Positions 1 through 7,752 of a stretch of DNA of 64,000 nt are shown here, piece after piece. The DNA comes from Nocardia beijingensis NBRC 16342 (GTDB taxonomy: Bacteria > Actinomycetota > Actinomycetes > Mycobacteriales > Mycobacteriaceae). The translations under genes and the position numbers were made by a program. Within the stretch, counting starts at the first letter, position 1; the number at the start of each line of letters is the position of its first letter. The DNA lies in the NCBI RefSeq assembly GCF_001612785.1, contig NZ_BDBC01000025.1:1-64000 (forward strand), written 5' to 3'. A model generated the notes under the pieces. The model was not told the origin of the DNA and made no database searches. It saw only the letters and a program-made list of their open reading frames with translations.

Positions 1-1
1 G

Positions 2-745
2 GTGCGGGCGGTACAGACCAGTCCGGCGGTGGTCGCGCCGGTGATCCTGGTGTGGCTGGTGCTGCAACGATATGCCCAGCGCTGGGCCGTGATCGCGGCG
101 TTCGCCACCGCCGCGGTAGCCGCCGCGGTCAGCATCGCCGTGCAGCATCGGCGCCTCGACGTCGGCGCGATGGTTCCGCACCTGGAGCTGACGCTGCCGC
201 AGTGGAGCTGGCAGGCGGTGATCGGTGTGGCGATTCCGCTCTACATCGTCACCATGGCCTCACAGAACATCCCCGGCACCGCGGTGCTGGCCTCGTTCGA
301 CTACCAGGTGCCGTGGCGCGCCGCGATGACGGTCACCGGGCTCGGCACCATCGTCGGCGCGCCCGCGGGCGGGCACGCGATCAATCTCGCCGCCATCAGC
401 GCCGCGCTGTCGGCGGCTCCCACGGCGCATCCGGACCCGAAGCGGCGCTGGATCGCGGCGTTCACCACGGGCGCGATGTACCTGCTGCTCGCGCTCGGCT
501 CGGCCGCCTTGGTCACGCTGATCGCGACCGCTCCGGCCGGAACGCTGGAAACCGTCGCGGGCCTGGCCCTGCTGGCGACCCTGGCCGCGGCCCTCGGTGC
601 GGCGCTGCGCTCCGAACACCGCGAGGCCGCCGTGGTGACCTTCCTGATCGCCGCCTCCGGGGTCGGCTTCGCGAACATCGGCGCCGCCTTCTGGGCATTG
701 CTCGCCGGTCTCGTGGTGCGCAAGGTGCTGCCGCAGCAGAAATAA
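2..745 (+). CDS. BenE-type benzoate/H+ symporter, 3' part
   Basis: This is the C-terminal 247 residues of a hydrophobic inner-membrane transporter; the reading frame runs off the left edge, so the real start lies outside the window. Several membrane segments are visible, and the motif around IPLYIVTMASQNIPG followed by GAPAGGHAINLAAISAA is typical of the BenE family of aromatic-acid:proton symporters. Family knowledge suggests benzoate uptake, but the substrate cannot be read from sequence. The stop is TAA at 743-745. No aromatic-degradation genes are visible downstream, so the job is not supported by context here. Confidence 0.85.
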   Translation: MRAVQTSPAVVAPVILVWLVLQRYAQRWAVIAAFATAAVAAAVSIAVQHRRLDVGAMVPHLELTLPQWSWQAVIGVAIPLYIVTMASQNIPGTAVLASFDYQVPWRAAMTVTGLGTIVGAPAGGHAINLAAISAALSAAPTAHPDPKRRWIAAFTTGAMYLLLALGSAALVTLIATAPAGTLETVAGLALLATLAAALGAALRSEHREAAVVTFLIAASGVGFANIGAAFWALLAGLVVRKVLPQQK

Positions 746-768
746 GTGCAGCCGAGCGGAGGTCGAAG

Positions 769-894
769 CAGCCGCCCCATGGACACAGCCGGACGGAGTC
801 CGTCGACAGCCCGCGCCGGGCCGAGCCGAGGCCGAGGCAGCCGCCCCATGGACACAGCCGGACGGAGTCCGTCGACAGCCCGCGCCGGGCCGAG
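769..894. repeat. Two-copy tandem direct repeat, 69-bp period
   Basis: A 57-bp core at 769-825 is repeated without mismatch at 838-894, with a short G/A/C spacer between. Each copy contains the 13-base palindrome GACGGAGTCCGTC (792-804 and 861-873). A shorter partial copy of the flanking spacer (GAGCGGAGG) lies at about 754-762. The repeat fills the space between the stop of the transporter and the stop of the convergent SDR gene. A period divisible by three means one + strand frame (from GTG 746) stays open through it, but that frame has no ribosome binding site and looks like chance. Confidence 0.9.
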
Positions 895-912
895 CGGAGG
901 CGAGGCAGCCGC

Positions 913-1719
913 TCAGGCGCGCAGCGCGGCCTGGAAGCGGCGCATGCCGTCGATCCAGCGGTCGTAGTCGGAACCCTTGTGGCGGTACATCTTCAGCACC
1001 TCGGGGTGGGGCAGGATCAGGAAGTGCTCGTCGGCCACCCCGGCGAGCACGATGTCGGCGACCTCCGCCGGCGTCAGCACCGCGCCCGCGCTGGTCACGG
1101 CCTTCACCGCGAGTTCGGCTTCGGCGGCGTGCTCCGGCGGAACGAGGCCGCCGCGCAGCAGGCGCGTATCCACACCCATCGGGCAGACGCAGCTCACCCG
1201 CACTCCCCGGTCGCCGTAGGTGACCGACAGCCATTCCGCGAAACCGACGGCCGCGTGCTTGGACACCGCGTAGGGGGCCGAACCGAGCTGGGTGAGCAAT
1301 CCAGCCGCCGATGCCGTGCCGACGAAATAGCCACCGCCGCGAGCCAGCCACCCCGGCACGAGCAGCCGCGCCGCGCGCACGTGGGCCATCACGTTGACCT
1401 CCAGCGCCGCCGCCCACTGCTCATCGGTGCTGTCCAGGCCCGCGCCGCCGCCGATGCCCGCGTTCGCGAAGTACATGTCGACCGGCCCGAACTCCGCCTC
1501 GGCGCGGTCGAGCAACGCGCGGATCACCGCCTCGTCGGCCACGTCCCCGCCGACCGCTACCGCGTCCGCTCCCAGAGACTCCGCGACGCGCGCGGCGCTC
1601 TCGCCGTCGAGGTCCGCGAGCACCACGCGCGCACCGGCGGCGACCAGCCGGGCGGCCAACGCCGCCCCGATCCCAGCGCCCGCCCCCGTGACGATGGCAA
1701 CTTTGCCCGAAATCTCCAT
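913..1719 (-). CDS. SDR family oxidoreductase
   Basis: A 268-residue classical short-chain dehydrogenase/reductase. The Rossmann nucleotide-binding motif TGAGAGIG is at residues 11-18, the NAG motif at 86-88, and the catalytic Ser137, Tyr150 and Lys154 (YAVSK) are all present, so the enzyme should be active. Asp36 and Asp38 after the second strand favour NAD(H) over NADP(H), which is an inference. The substrate is unknown. It is convergent with the BenE gene and is followed upstream by an Lrp regulator gene in the same orientation, about 145 bp away, so it may be a separate unit. Confidence 0.88.
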   Translation of the reverse strand: MEISGKVAIVTGAGAGIGAALAARLVAAGARVVLADLDGESAARVAESLGADAVAVGGDVADEAVIRALLDRAEAEFGPVDMYFANAGIGGGAGLDSTDEQWAAALEVNVMAHVRAARLLVPGWLARGGGYFVGTASAAGLLTQLGSAPYAVSKHAAVGFAEWLSVTYGDRGVRVSCVCPMGVDTRLLRGGLVPPEHAAEAELAVKAVTSAGAVLTPAEVADIVLAGVADEHFLILPHPEVLKMYRHKGSDYDRWIDGMRRFQAALRA

Positions 1720-1863
1720 TCCCGCACCCTAGCGGCAGATCCGGCCCCCGCCGAGAAGACCGCGATCACCTGATAGCGGTCGCGCGGCGTTTCTGCGCGG
1801 AGTGGAAACCCCGTGCCCGGCTGAGAATCCGTGGACTCTCGATCGGACTCGACGTCGAGGTAT

Positions 1864-2355
1864 TCAGCCCGAATTCGCCAGGCGCTCCAGCAGCGGGGCG
1901 GTGCGCGGACCGACCAGCTCGCGCATCACCAGCGCCATGTTCGTCCGCTCGACGCCGGGGATCTTGAGGATCTGCCCGGCGATGCGATACAGGTCGTCGG
2001 CGTCCCGCGCGACGACCCGCACGGTGAGATCGGTGAGTCCGGTCATGCCGCACACCTCGGTCACCTCGGGCACCTCGGCGAGTTCGTCCACCACCGCGTC
2101 CAGCTGATGCTGGTCGACGACCACCGCGACGAACGCCGCGAGCGGATAGCCGAGCGCGCGCGGCTCGACCCGCCGCTCGAAGCTGCCCAGCACGCCACCG
2201 GCCTCCCAGCGGGACAACCGGGCCTGCACGGTATTGCGGGACAGGCCGAGCCGGGTGGCCAGCTCGACACCCGTCGCCCTCGGGTTGGCGACCAGCTCCA
2301 ATAACAGCCTGGCGTCGGTGGCGTCCAGGCTCACGCCAGCGCTTTCTCTGGTCAT
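1864..2355 (-). CDS. Lrp/AsnC family regulator, probable bkd regulator
   Basis: A 163-residue Lrp/AsnC protein. An N-terminal winged helix-turn-helix (LDATDARLLLELV, then ATRLGLSRNTVQARLSRWE) is followed by a RAM ligand-binding domain. The start at 2355 (MTRESAG) places the HTH at the usual distance from the N-terminus; upstream in-frame starts would add a non-homologous leader. It is transcribed divergently from the branched-chain 2-oxoacid dehydrogenase operon, which is the usual place for a BkdR-type activator that senses branched-chain amino acids. That regulatory role is inferred from position and family. Confidence 0.85.
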   Translation of the reverse strand: MTRESAGVSLDATDARLLLELVANPRATGVELATRLGLSRNTVQARLSRWEAGGVLGSFERRVEPRALGYPLAAFVAVVVDQHQLDAVVDELAEVPEVTEVCGMTGLTDLTVRVVARDADDLYRIAGQILKIPGVERTNMALVMRELVGPRTAPLLERLANSG

Positions 2356-2492
2356 ACCACGCAGTATGACATCACTACGCGGGTCGCAATTGAGCATTCT
2401 GCCCATGCCGCCGCCGACCACTTGCGCAGTTCGCATTCGGGTGGATGCTGTGAGGTAGGACACAATCCGACCAGTCGAGGAGGCGACCACCC
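2356..2492. promoter_or_regulatory. Divergent promoter region between lrp and bkdA
   Basis: These 137 bp separate two divergent genes and must hold both promoters and any Lrp operator. The part at 2360-2400 is richer in A+T than its surroundings. A clear ribosome binding site (GAGGAGG) lies at about 2477-2483 before the ATG at 2493. I could not assign -10/-35 boxes with confidence. Confidence 0.5.
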
Positions 2493-3605
2493 ATGCCGGG
2501 CAAACCCGAGTATCCGGTGCAGCTGGTGCAGCCGGACGGTCGCCGCGTCCTCGATCGCGAGCACGCCGCGCTGGTCGCCGACATCGGGCCGGACGCGTTG
2601 CGGGCGCTGTACGCGGACATGGTGGTGGCCCGCCGCATCGACCTCGAGGCCACCGCCCTGCAACGGCAAGGCCAGCTCGGCCTGTGGGCGCCCATGCTCG
2701 GGCAGGAGGCCGCCCAGGTCGGCTCCGCGCACGCGCTGCATCCCGACGACTACGTCTTCTGCAGCTATCGCGAGACGGCGGTGGCCTACTGCCGCGGCGT
2801 GCCGCCCACCGATCTCACCCGGCTGTGGCGCGGTGCGGCACATCATTGCTGGGATCCGCACGCGGTGAACATGACCAACCCCAACATCGTCGTCGGCTCG
2901 CAGGGCCTGCACGCCACCGGCTACGCGTTCGCGGCGCACCTGGACGGCGCGGAGATAGCCACCATCGCGTACTTCGGCGACGGCGCCAGCAGCCAGGGCG
3001 ATCTGGCCGAAGCGCTCGGATTCGCCGCGACCTGGAGCGCGCCGGTGGTGTTCTTCTGCCAGAACAACCAGTGGGCGATCAGCGCGCCGGTGCGGGTGCA
3101 GAGCGCGACGCCGATCGCCCAGCGCGCGTACGGCTACGGCATGCCCGGCACGCAGGTCGACGGCAACGACGTGCTCGCGGTCCTCGCGGTGACCAGGCAG
3201 GCGATCGCCAGGGCGCGTTCGGGCGGCGGCCCGTCGTTCATCGAGGCGCTCACCTACCGGATGGGCCCGCACACCACGGCCGACGATCCCACCCGCTACC
3301 GTTCGGCCGCCGAGACCGAGCAGTGGGCGCGGCGCGATCCGATCGACCGGATCCGCAGACTGCTCGAACGTGAGGGCCACTGGGACGACGCGTTCGGCAC
3401 GCGGGTCGCCGAGCGATCGGACGCGGTGGCCGCGGCGGTGCGCCGCGCGACCATCGACATGCCCGATCCCGCGCCGAGCGAGCTTTTCGACCACGTCTAC
3501 ACCGCCCCGCATCCGCTGATCACCGAACAGCGGCGGGCGTACGCGGAATACCTGGCCGGCGATCCCGGCGGGTCCTCCGCACGAGGAGAAGGAGTCCCGC
3601 GATGA
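2493..3605 (+). CDS. bkdA: 2-oxoacid dehydrogenase E1 component, alpha subunit (branched-chain type)
   Basis: A 370-residue alpha subunit of a heterotetrameric thiamine-diphosphate-dependent E1. The TPP motif GDG at 162-164 and its Asn-Asn partner at 191-192 (CQNNQWAIS) are intact. E1 decarboxylates a 2-oxoacid and transfers the acyl group to lipoyl-E2. The start at 2493 has a strong GAGGAGG site. Its stop overlaps the start of the beta-subunit gene by 4 bases (ATGA), so translation is probably coupled. The order alpha, beta, E2 matches the mycobacterial pdhABC/bkdABC operon, which acts on branched-chain 2-oxoacids. No E3 gene lies here. Confidence 0.93.
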   Translation: MPGKPEYPVQLVQPDGRRVLDREHAALVADIGPDALRALYADMVVARRIDLEATALQRQGQLGLWAPMLGQEAAQVGSAHALHPDDYVFCSYRETAVAYCRGVPPTDLTRLWRGAAHHCWDPHAVNMTNPNIVVGSQGLHATGYAFAAHLDGAEIATIAYFGDGASSQGDLAEALGFAATWSAPVVFFCQNNQWAISAPVRVQSATPIAQRAYGYGMPGTQVDGNDVLAVLAVTRQAIARARSGGGPSFIEALTYRMGPHTTADDPTRYRSAAETEQWARRDPIDRIRRLLEREGHWDDAFGTRVAERSDAVAAAVRRATIDMPDPAPSELFDHVYTAPHPLITEQRRAYAEYLAGDPGGSSARGEGVPR

Positions 3606-4585
3606 TCACCACCTTCGCCGCCGCGCTCAACACCGGCCTGCGCCGCGCGCTGGAGGACGATCCGAAGGTCTTGCTGATGGGCGAGGACATCGGCCGTCTC
3701 GGCGGGGTGTTCCGGGTGACCGACACGTTGCAGAAGGACTTCGGCGACAACCGCGTCATTGATACGCCACTGGCCGAATCAGGCATCGTGGGAACCGCTT
3801 TCGGCATGGCGCTGCGCGGCTACCGGCCGGTGTGCGAGATCCAGTTCGACGGCTTCGTCTATCCCGCCTTCGACCAGATCGTCTCGCACGTCGCCAAGAT
3901 CAACTACCGCACCCAGGGAAAGGTGCACGCGCCGTTGACCATTCGCATCCCGTTCGGCGGCGGGATCGGTTCGGTCGAGCACCACTCCGAATCGCCCGAG
4001 GTGTATTTCGCGCACACCGCCGGGCTGCGTGTCGTGACACCGAGCAACCCGGCCGACGCGTACTCGATGATCCGAGCGGCCATCGCGCTGAACGATCCGG
4101 TGATCTTCTTCGAGCCCAAACGCAGGTACTGGGACAAGGCCGACGTCGATTTCGCCGCGCTCGACCGCGACGGCGGCCTGCCGCTGGATCGCGCGCGCGT
4201 GTGCGTCACGGGTGCGGACGCGACCGTCGTCGCCTACGGCGGGACCGTGGCGACCGCGCTGACGGCCGCGAAGATCGCGGCGGAAGAAGGACACTTACTC
4301 GAGGTGATCGATCTGCGCAGCCTCTCGCCGATCGACTTCGACACCGTCGAGCGGTCGGTCGCGAAGACCGGGCGGCTGATCGTCACGCACGAGGCTCCGG
4401 TGTTCGCCGGGCTCGGCGCCGAGATTGCCGCGCGGATCACCGAGCGCTGCTTCTACCACCTGGAAGCGCCCGTGCTGCGCGTCGGCGGATTCGACATCCC
4501 CTACCCCCCGGCTAAGCTCGAGAAGCACCATCTGCCCGACCCCGACCGCATTCTCGACGCGGTCGACCGTTCCCTCGCCGCGTGA
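3602..4585 (+). CDS. bkdB: 2-oxoacid dehydrogenase E1 component, beta subunit
   Basis: A 327-residue transketolase-like beta subunit that completes the E1 tetramer with the upstream alpha subunit. The N-terminal MGEDIG and GVFRVT motifs, the central IPFGGGIGSVEHHSES stretch and the C-terminal transketolase domain (EVIDLRSLSPID) are characteristic. Length equals the family norm. ATG 3602 overlaps the alpha-subunit stop, preceded by GAGAAGGAG. It should provide half of the TPP site and the E2 docking surface. The protein is intact and nothing is unusual about it. Confidence 0.93.
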   Translation: MITTFAAALNTGLRRALEDDPKVLLMGEDIGRLGGVFRVTDTLQKDFGDNRVIDTPLAESGIVGTAFGMALRGYRPVCEIQFDGFVYPAFDQIVSHVAKINYRTQGKVHAPLTIRIPFGGGIGSVEHHSESPEVYFAHTAGLRVVTPSNPADAYSMIRAAIALNDPVIFFEPKRRYWDKADVDFAALDRDGGLPLDRARVCVTGADATVVAYGGTVATALTAAKIAAEEGHLLEVIDLRSLSPIDFDTVERSVAKTGRLIVTHEAPVFAGLGAEIAARITERCFYHLEAPVLRVGGFDIPYPPAKLEKHHLPDPDRILDAVDRSLAA

Positions 4586-4614
4586 GGCGGGCTCGCCGTA
4601 GTGAGAGGTGCCGC

Positions 4615-5997
4615 GTGGAAAACGCTGCCCACCAGGATCTTCCGGCATCCGTGCTGGAATTCCGGCTGCCGGACCTCGGCGAAGGGCTGACCGACGCCGA
4701 ACTGGTGTCGTGGGCGGTGGCCGTGGGCGACACGGTCGAGCTGAACCAGGCCATCGCCGACGTGGAGACGGCCAAGGCGGTCGTCTCGTTGCCGTCGCCG
4801 TTCGCGGGCCGGGTGGTCGAACTGCTGGCGCAGCCGGGCGACACCGTGGCGGTCGGAGCGCCGCTCATTCGCATACGAACAGCGGGAGCCGAAGAGGCAG
4901 CGAGCGAAACGGGCCGCACTTCGGTCCTGGTCGGCTACGGTCCCGAGGCGGAGGCGACGTCCCGGCGGCGTCCTCCGGCACAGTCCGGCGCTTCGCGAAC
5001 CGAAAGCACGGATAGCCAGCCGGAGGAGCCCGGCCTTTCGCGGCCCGACGATGCGGACAGCGTGGCGGAGGAACCGCAGCGACAGTCGGACCTCGCGCTC
5101 GGCGCGACGCGGGCGGCGGCGACGCCCGCCGCGCGGAAACTGGCTCGCGAACTCGGCCTGGACCTGTGGTTCATCGCGGGTTCCGGCCCCGGCGGCGCGG
5201 TCACGGTCGACGACGTGCGCGGCGCGGTGCCCGTCTCGCAGCCGCGCGTGGCCACCGTGCCCGCCGTCGCGGATGCCGGACCGGTCCGCCCGTCCGTTCG
5301 CGAGGAGCGCACCCCGATCAGCGGCATCCGCAAACGCACCGCGGCGGCGATGCTCACCAGCGCGCGCACCATCCCGCAGGCGAGCACGTTCGTCACCGTG
5401 GACTGCACCGCCTCGATGGAGCTACTCGATCATCTGCGCGGCACGAAGTCCTTCGCGAACCTCACCCTGACCCCGCTGCCCTTGGTCGCGCAGGCGGCGC
5501 TGGCCGCGCTCGCCGACTTCCCCGGCATGAACGCCTGCTGGGACGAAACCGCTCAAGAGATCGTCACCAAGCACTACGTCAACCTGGGCATCGCGGTGGC
5601 GACCGAGCGCGGGCTGCTGGTGCCGAACATCAAAGAGGCGCAGACCCTGAGCCTGCGCGACCTGACCAGGGAGATCAGCTGGCTGGCCGACACCGCGCGC
5701 GCGGGCGGCGCGACGCCCGCCGAGCTGCGCGGCGGCACGTTCACCATCACCAACGTCGGCGTCTTCGGCGTGGACGCGGGGGTCCCGCTGGTCAATCCGG
5801 GCGAGGCCGCGATCCTGTGCCTCGGCTCGATCCGTCAGCGGCCGTGGGTGGTGCGCGACGAGATCGCGGTCCGGTGGGTCACCACCCTTGGCGTCAGCTT
5901 CGACCATCGCATGGTCGACGGCGAACTCGCCGCCCGCTTCCTCGCCACGGTGGCGGGATTCCTGGAGGACCCGCTCACCCTGCTCAGCCGCGTCTGA
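4615..5997 (+). CDS. bkdC: Dihydrolipoamide acyltransferase E2 of branched-chain 2-oxoacid dehydrogenase
   Basis: A 460-residue E2 core enzyme. An N-terminal lipoyl domain carries the modified Lys at residue 54 (DVETAKA). A Pro/Ser-rich linker follows, then an E3/E1-binding domain around ATPAARKLAREL, then the trimeric catalytic domain with HRMVDG near the C-terminus (His431, Asp435). It transfers the acyl group from lipoyl to CoA. GTG 4615 is chosen because an AGAGGT site precedes it; a frame-compatible GTG at 4582 overlaps the bkdB stop but would add a non-lipoyl leader. A single lipoyl domain is normal for the mycobacterial branched-chain enzyme. Confidence 0.92.
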   Translation: MENAAHQDLPASVLEFRLPDLGEGLTDAELVSWAVAVGDTVELNQAIADVETAKAVVSLPSPFAGRVVELLAQPGDTVAVGAPLIRIRTAGAEEAASETGRTSVLVGYGPEAEATSRRRPPAQSGASRTESTDSQPEEPGLSRPDDADSVAEEPQRQSDLALGATRAAATPAARKLARELGLDLWFIAGSGPGGAVTVDDVRGAVPVSQPRVATVPAVADAGPVRPSVREERTPISGIRKRTAAAMLTSARTIPQASTFVTVDCTASMELLDHLRGTKSFANLTLTPLPLVAQAALAALADFPGMNACWDETAQEIVTKHYVNLGIAVATERGLLVPNIKEAQTLSLRDLTREISWLADTARAGGATPAELRGGTFTITNVGVFGVDAGVPLVNPGEAAILCLGSIRQRPWVVRDEIAVRWVTTLGVSFDHRMVDGELAARFLATVAGFLEDPLTLLSRV

Positions 5998-6006
5998 GTC
6001 GCCAGG

Positions 6007-6429
6007 TCATTCGGTGACGAGCGCGGCGGCGGCCGTGCGGATGACCTCGGGGATCTCGACCGGCTTGCGGGTCTCGGCGTCCACGTAGACGTGCACGAAG
6101 ACGCCGGTGGCGGCCAGCTCGAGCGCGCCGTCTGCCTCACGGAAGATGGCCAGGTCGTAGGTGATGCTGGAGCGGCCGAGCCGCGAGATGCGCAGGCCGA
6201 CCTGCAACTGATCCGGGAAACTGATCGAGCCCAGGTACTGGCAGGAGGTCTGCGCGACCACGCCGAGCGCGGGCAGCTCGCGGATGTCGGTTCCGGTGGC
6301 GTGCATCAACCACGCGTTGACCGCGGTGTCGAAGTACGAGTAGTAGGTCACGTTGTTCACGTGCCCGTAGTGGTCGTTGTCGGCCCACCGGGTCGGCACC
6401 GGCCAGAGCACCGGATACTGCTGCGTCAC
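6007..6429 (-). CDS. Acyl-CoA thioesterase, hotdog fold (4HBT family)
   Basis: A 140-residue single-hotdog protein. The N-terminal motif RWADNDHYGHVNN (residues 14-26) is that of the 4-hydroxybenzoyl-CoA thioesterase/YbgC family, with the catalytic Asp among Asp17/Asp19. It should hydrolyse short or aromatic acyl-CoA to free acid and CoA in the cytoplasm. It starts with GTG at 6429. It is convergent with the bkd operon, only 9 bp from the E2 stop, so it is a separate transcription unit. A link with branched-chain acyl-CoA turnover is possible but not shown. Confidence 0.85.
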   Translation of the reverse strand: MTQQYPVLWPVPTRWADNDHYGHVNNVTYYSYFDTAVNAWLMHATGTDIRELPALGVVAQTSCQYLGSISFPDQLQVGLRISRLGRSSITYDLAIFREADGALELAATGVFVHVYVDAETRKPVEIPEVIRTAAAALVTE

Positions 6430-6487
6430 CCGGCCGACGATAGCTCAGTGGTGGTCACGCTGTGACGATCGTGCCGCGTGTGGGGCC

Positions 6488-7453
6488 CTACGTGGCTACG
6501 CGAGCTCCCTCCTCCGGGCCTGACCGCACTCGGCTGTGCCGGTGGTCGCGCGGGGAGACGCCGAAGTGCCGTTTGAACGCGGTGCTCAGCGCGAAGGCGC
6601 TGCCGTACCCGACCTGACGGGCGATGGCCTCGATGGTGGCGTCGGATTCCTGCAACAGGTCGGCGGCCAGCGCCAGCCGCCATTCGGTGAGGAACGCCAT
6701 CGGCGGTTCGCCCACCAAGTCGGTGAACCGGCGCGCCAGCGCGGCCCGCGACACCCCCACCGCCTCGGCCAGGCCCGCGACCGTCCACCCGTGCGCCGGA
6801 TTGTGCTGCAACAGGCGCAGGGCTTTCCCGACCAGCGGGTCGCCGTAAGCGTGGTACCACGAGGGCGCGTCGTCGCGGGAGAACCAGGCGCGCAGCGCGG
6901 CGATCAGCACCAGATCCAGCAGACGGTCCAGCACCGCGCTCTGCGCGGGCTCATCCTTGGTCGTCTCGTCGACCAGCAAGTCGAGCACTCTGCTGTCGAA
7001 CTCGCCGCGCCGCAATACCAGCACCGGCGGGAGCGCGCGCAACAGGCGACGGCTGGCCGCGCCCGCGGACTCGTAGGTTCCGGTGACCATGAGGGTGGCT
7101 CCGGCAGGATCGGTTCCCCACTGCCGCACACCCAGACTCAAGGTCTCGCAGAGGATTTCGCCCTGCGGCGTCTTCGTCACCTGACCGGGGTGGATGATGA
7201 TCTGTGGTGCGGTCGCCGGATCGTCGGCCACCGTGTACGGCGCGGGCCCGCGGAAGATCGCCACATCGCCCGCGCCGAGCTGCCGCGGCGCGCCCGCGTC
7301 GGTGACGATCCACGCGCCGCCACGGATCATCGCCAGCACGGTCAGCGGAGCCTCGTCCTGGATGCGCAGCGACCACGGCGGGTTCAGCAGCGAACACATC
7401 AGGAACGCGCCGCGAGCGCGAGGGCCTTCGAGCAGACTGGCGAGCGCATCCAC
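6488..7453 (-). CDS. AraC family transcriptional regulator with cupin sensor domain
   Basis: A 321-residue regulator. The N-terminal ~200 residues form a cupin-type sensor domain (AraC-binding/cupin_6 type, with RGGAWIVTD and GAGDVAIF). The C-terminal ~100 residues hold two HTH motifs typical of AraC (VAGLAEAVGVSRAALARRF, then EAIARQVGYGSAFALSTAF). Such proteins with this cupin commonly control neighbouring oxidoreductases or transporters. It is divergent from the MFS transporter at 7753, its most likely target by position. The start is GTG 7453; no strong ribosome binding site was seen. Confidence 0.88.
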   Translation of the reverse strand: MDALASLLEGPRARGAFLMCSLLNPPWSLRIQDEAPLTVLAMIRGGAWIVTDAGAPRQLGAGDVAIFRGPAPYTVADDPATAPQIIIHPGQVTKTPQGEILCETLSLGVRQWGTDPAGATLMVTGTYESAGAASRRLLRALPPVLVLRRGEFDSRVLDLLVDETTKDEPAQSAVLDRLLDLVLIAALRAWFSRDDAPSWYHAYGDPLVGKALRLLQHNPAHGWTVAGLAEAVGVSRAALARRFTDLVGEPPMAFLTEWRLALAADLLQESDATIEAIARQVGYGSAFALSTAFKRHFGVSPRDHRHSRVRSGPEEGARVAT

Positions 7454-7752
7454 GCCGCCACAGTAGACGATCGAGCATGATCATGTGCTGTTCGGCCAAG
7501 TTCCGTCTCGCAACGGACCACCCAAGGCGGTGGGATGCGAGCGGATCGCGCCCAATAGCGGGGTGTTGGCGGCCTCCGGAATCCGGAATGGCCGGGCCGC
7601 TCCGCACGTTCCACATAGTGCAGAGAACTCGCTCGCGGACGTGACGCGCAATGGCGAGCGTCCCGCACGGTCGCACGACCAGGTCAACGGCGCCCTGGAC
7701 CGATTCCGCGGGCGAGGCTGCCCGTGCCGGAGGTTTTCTCGGTACCGTCGAA
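7454..7752. promoter_or_regulatory. Divergent intergenic region between AraC gene and MFS gene
   Basis: These 299 bp lie between two divergent genes and should hold both promoters. CATGATCATG, a 10-base palindrome, sits at about 7475-7484, 22 bp before the regulator start codon. No other structure, RNA gene or convincing short ORF was seen. Confidence 0.4.

Noticed and set aside
746-967. A 73-codon frame over the tandem repeat
   Set aside because: It starts right at the transporter stop with no ribosome binding site and overlaps the 3' end of the SDR gene. The repeat explains why it stays open.
7475-7484. CATGATCATG palindrome between the AraC and MFS genes
   Set aside because: AraC proteins usually bind direct repeats, and a 10-base palindrome can occur by chance. 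Kept only as a note in the intergenic entry.
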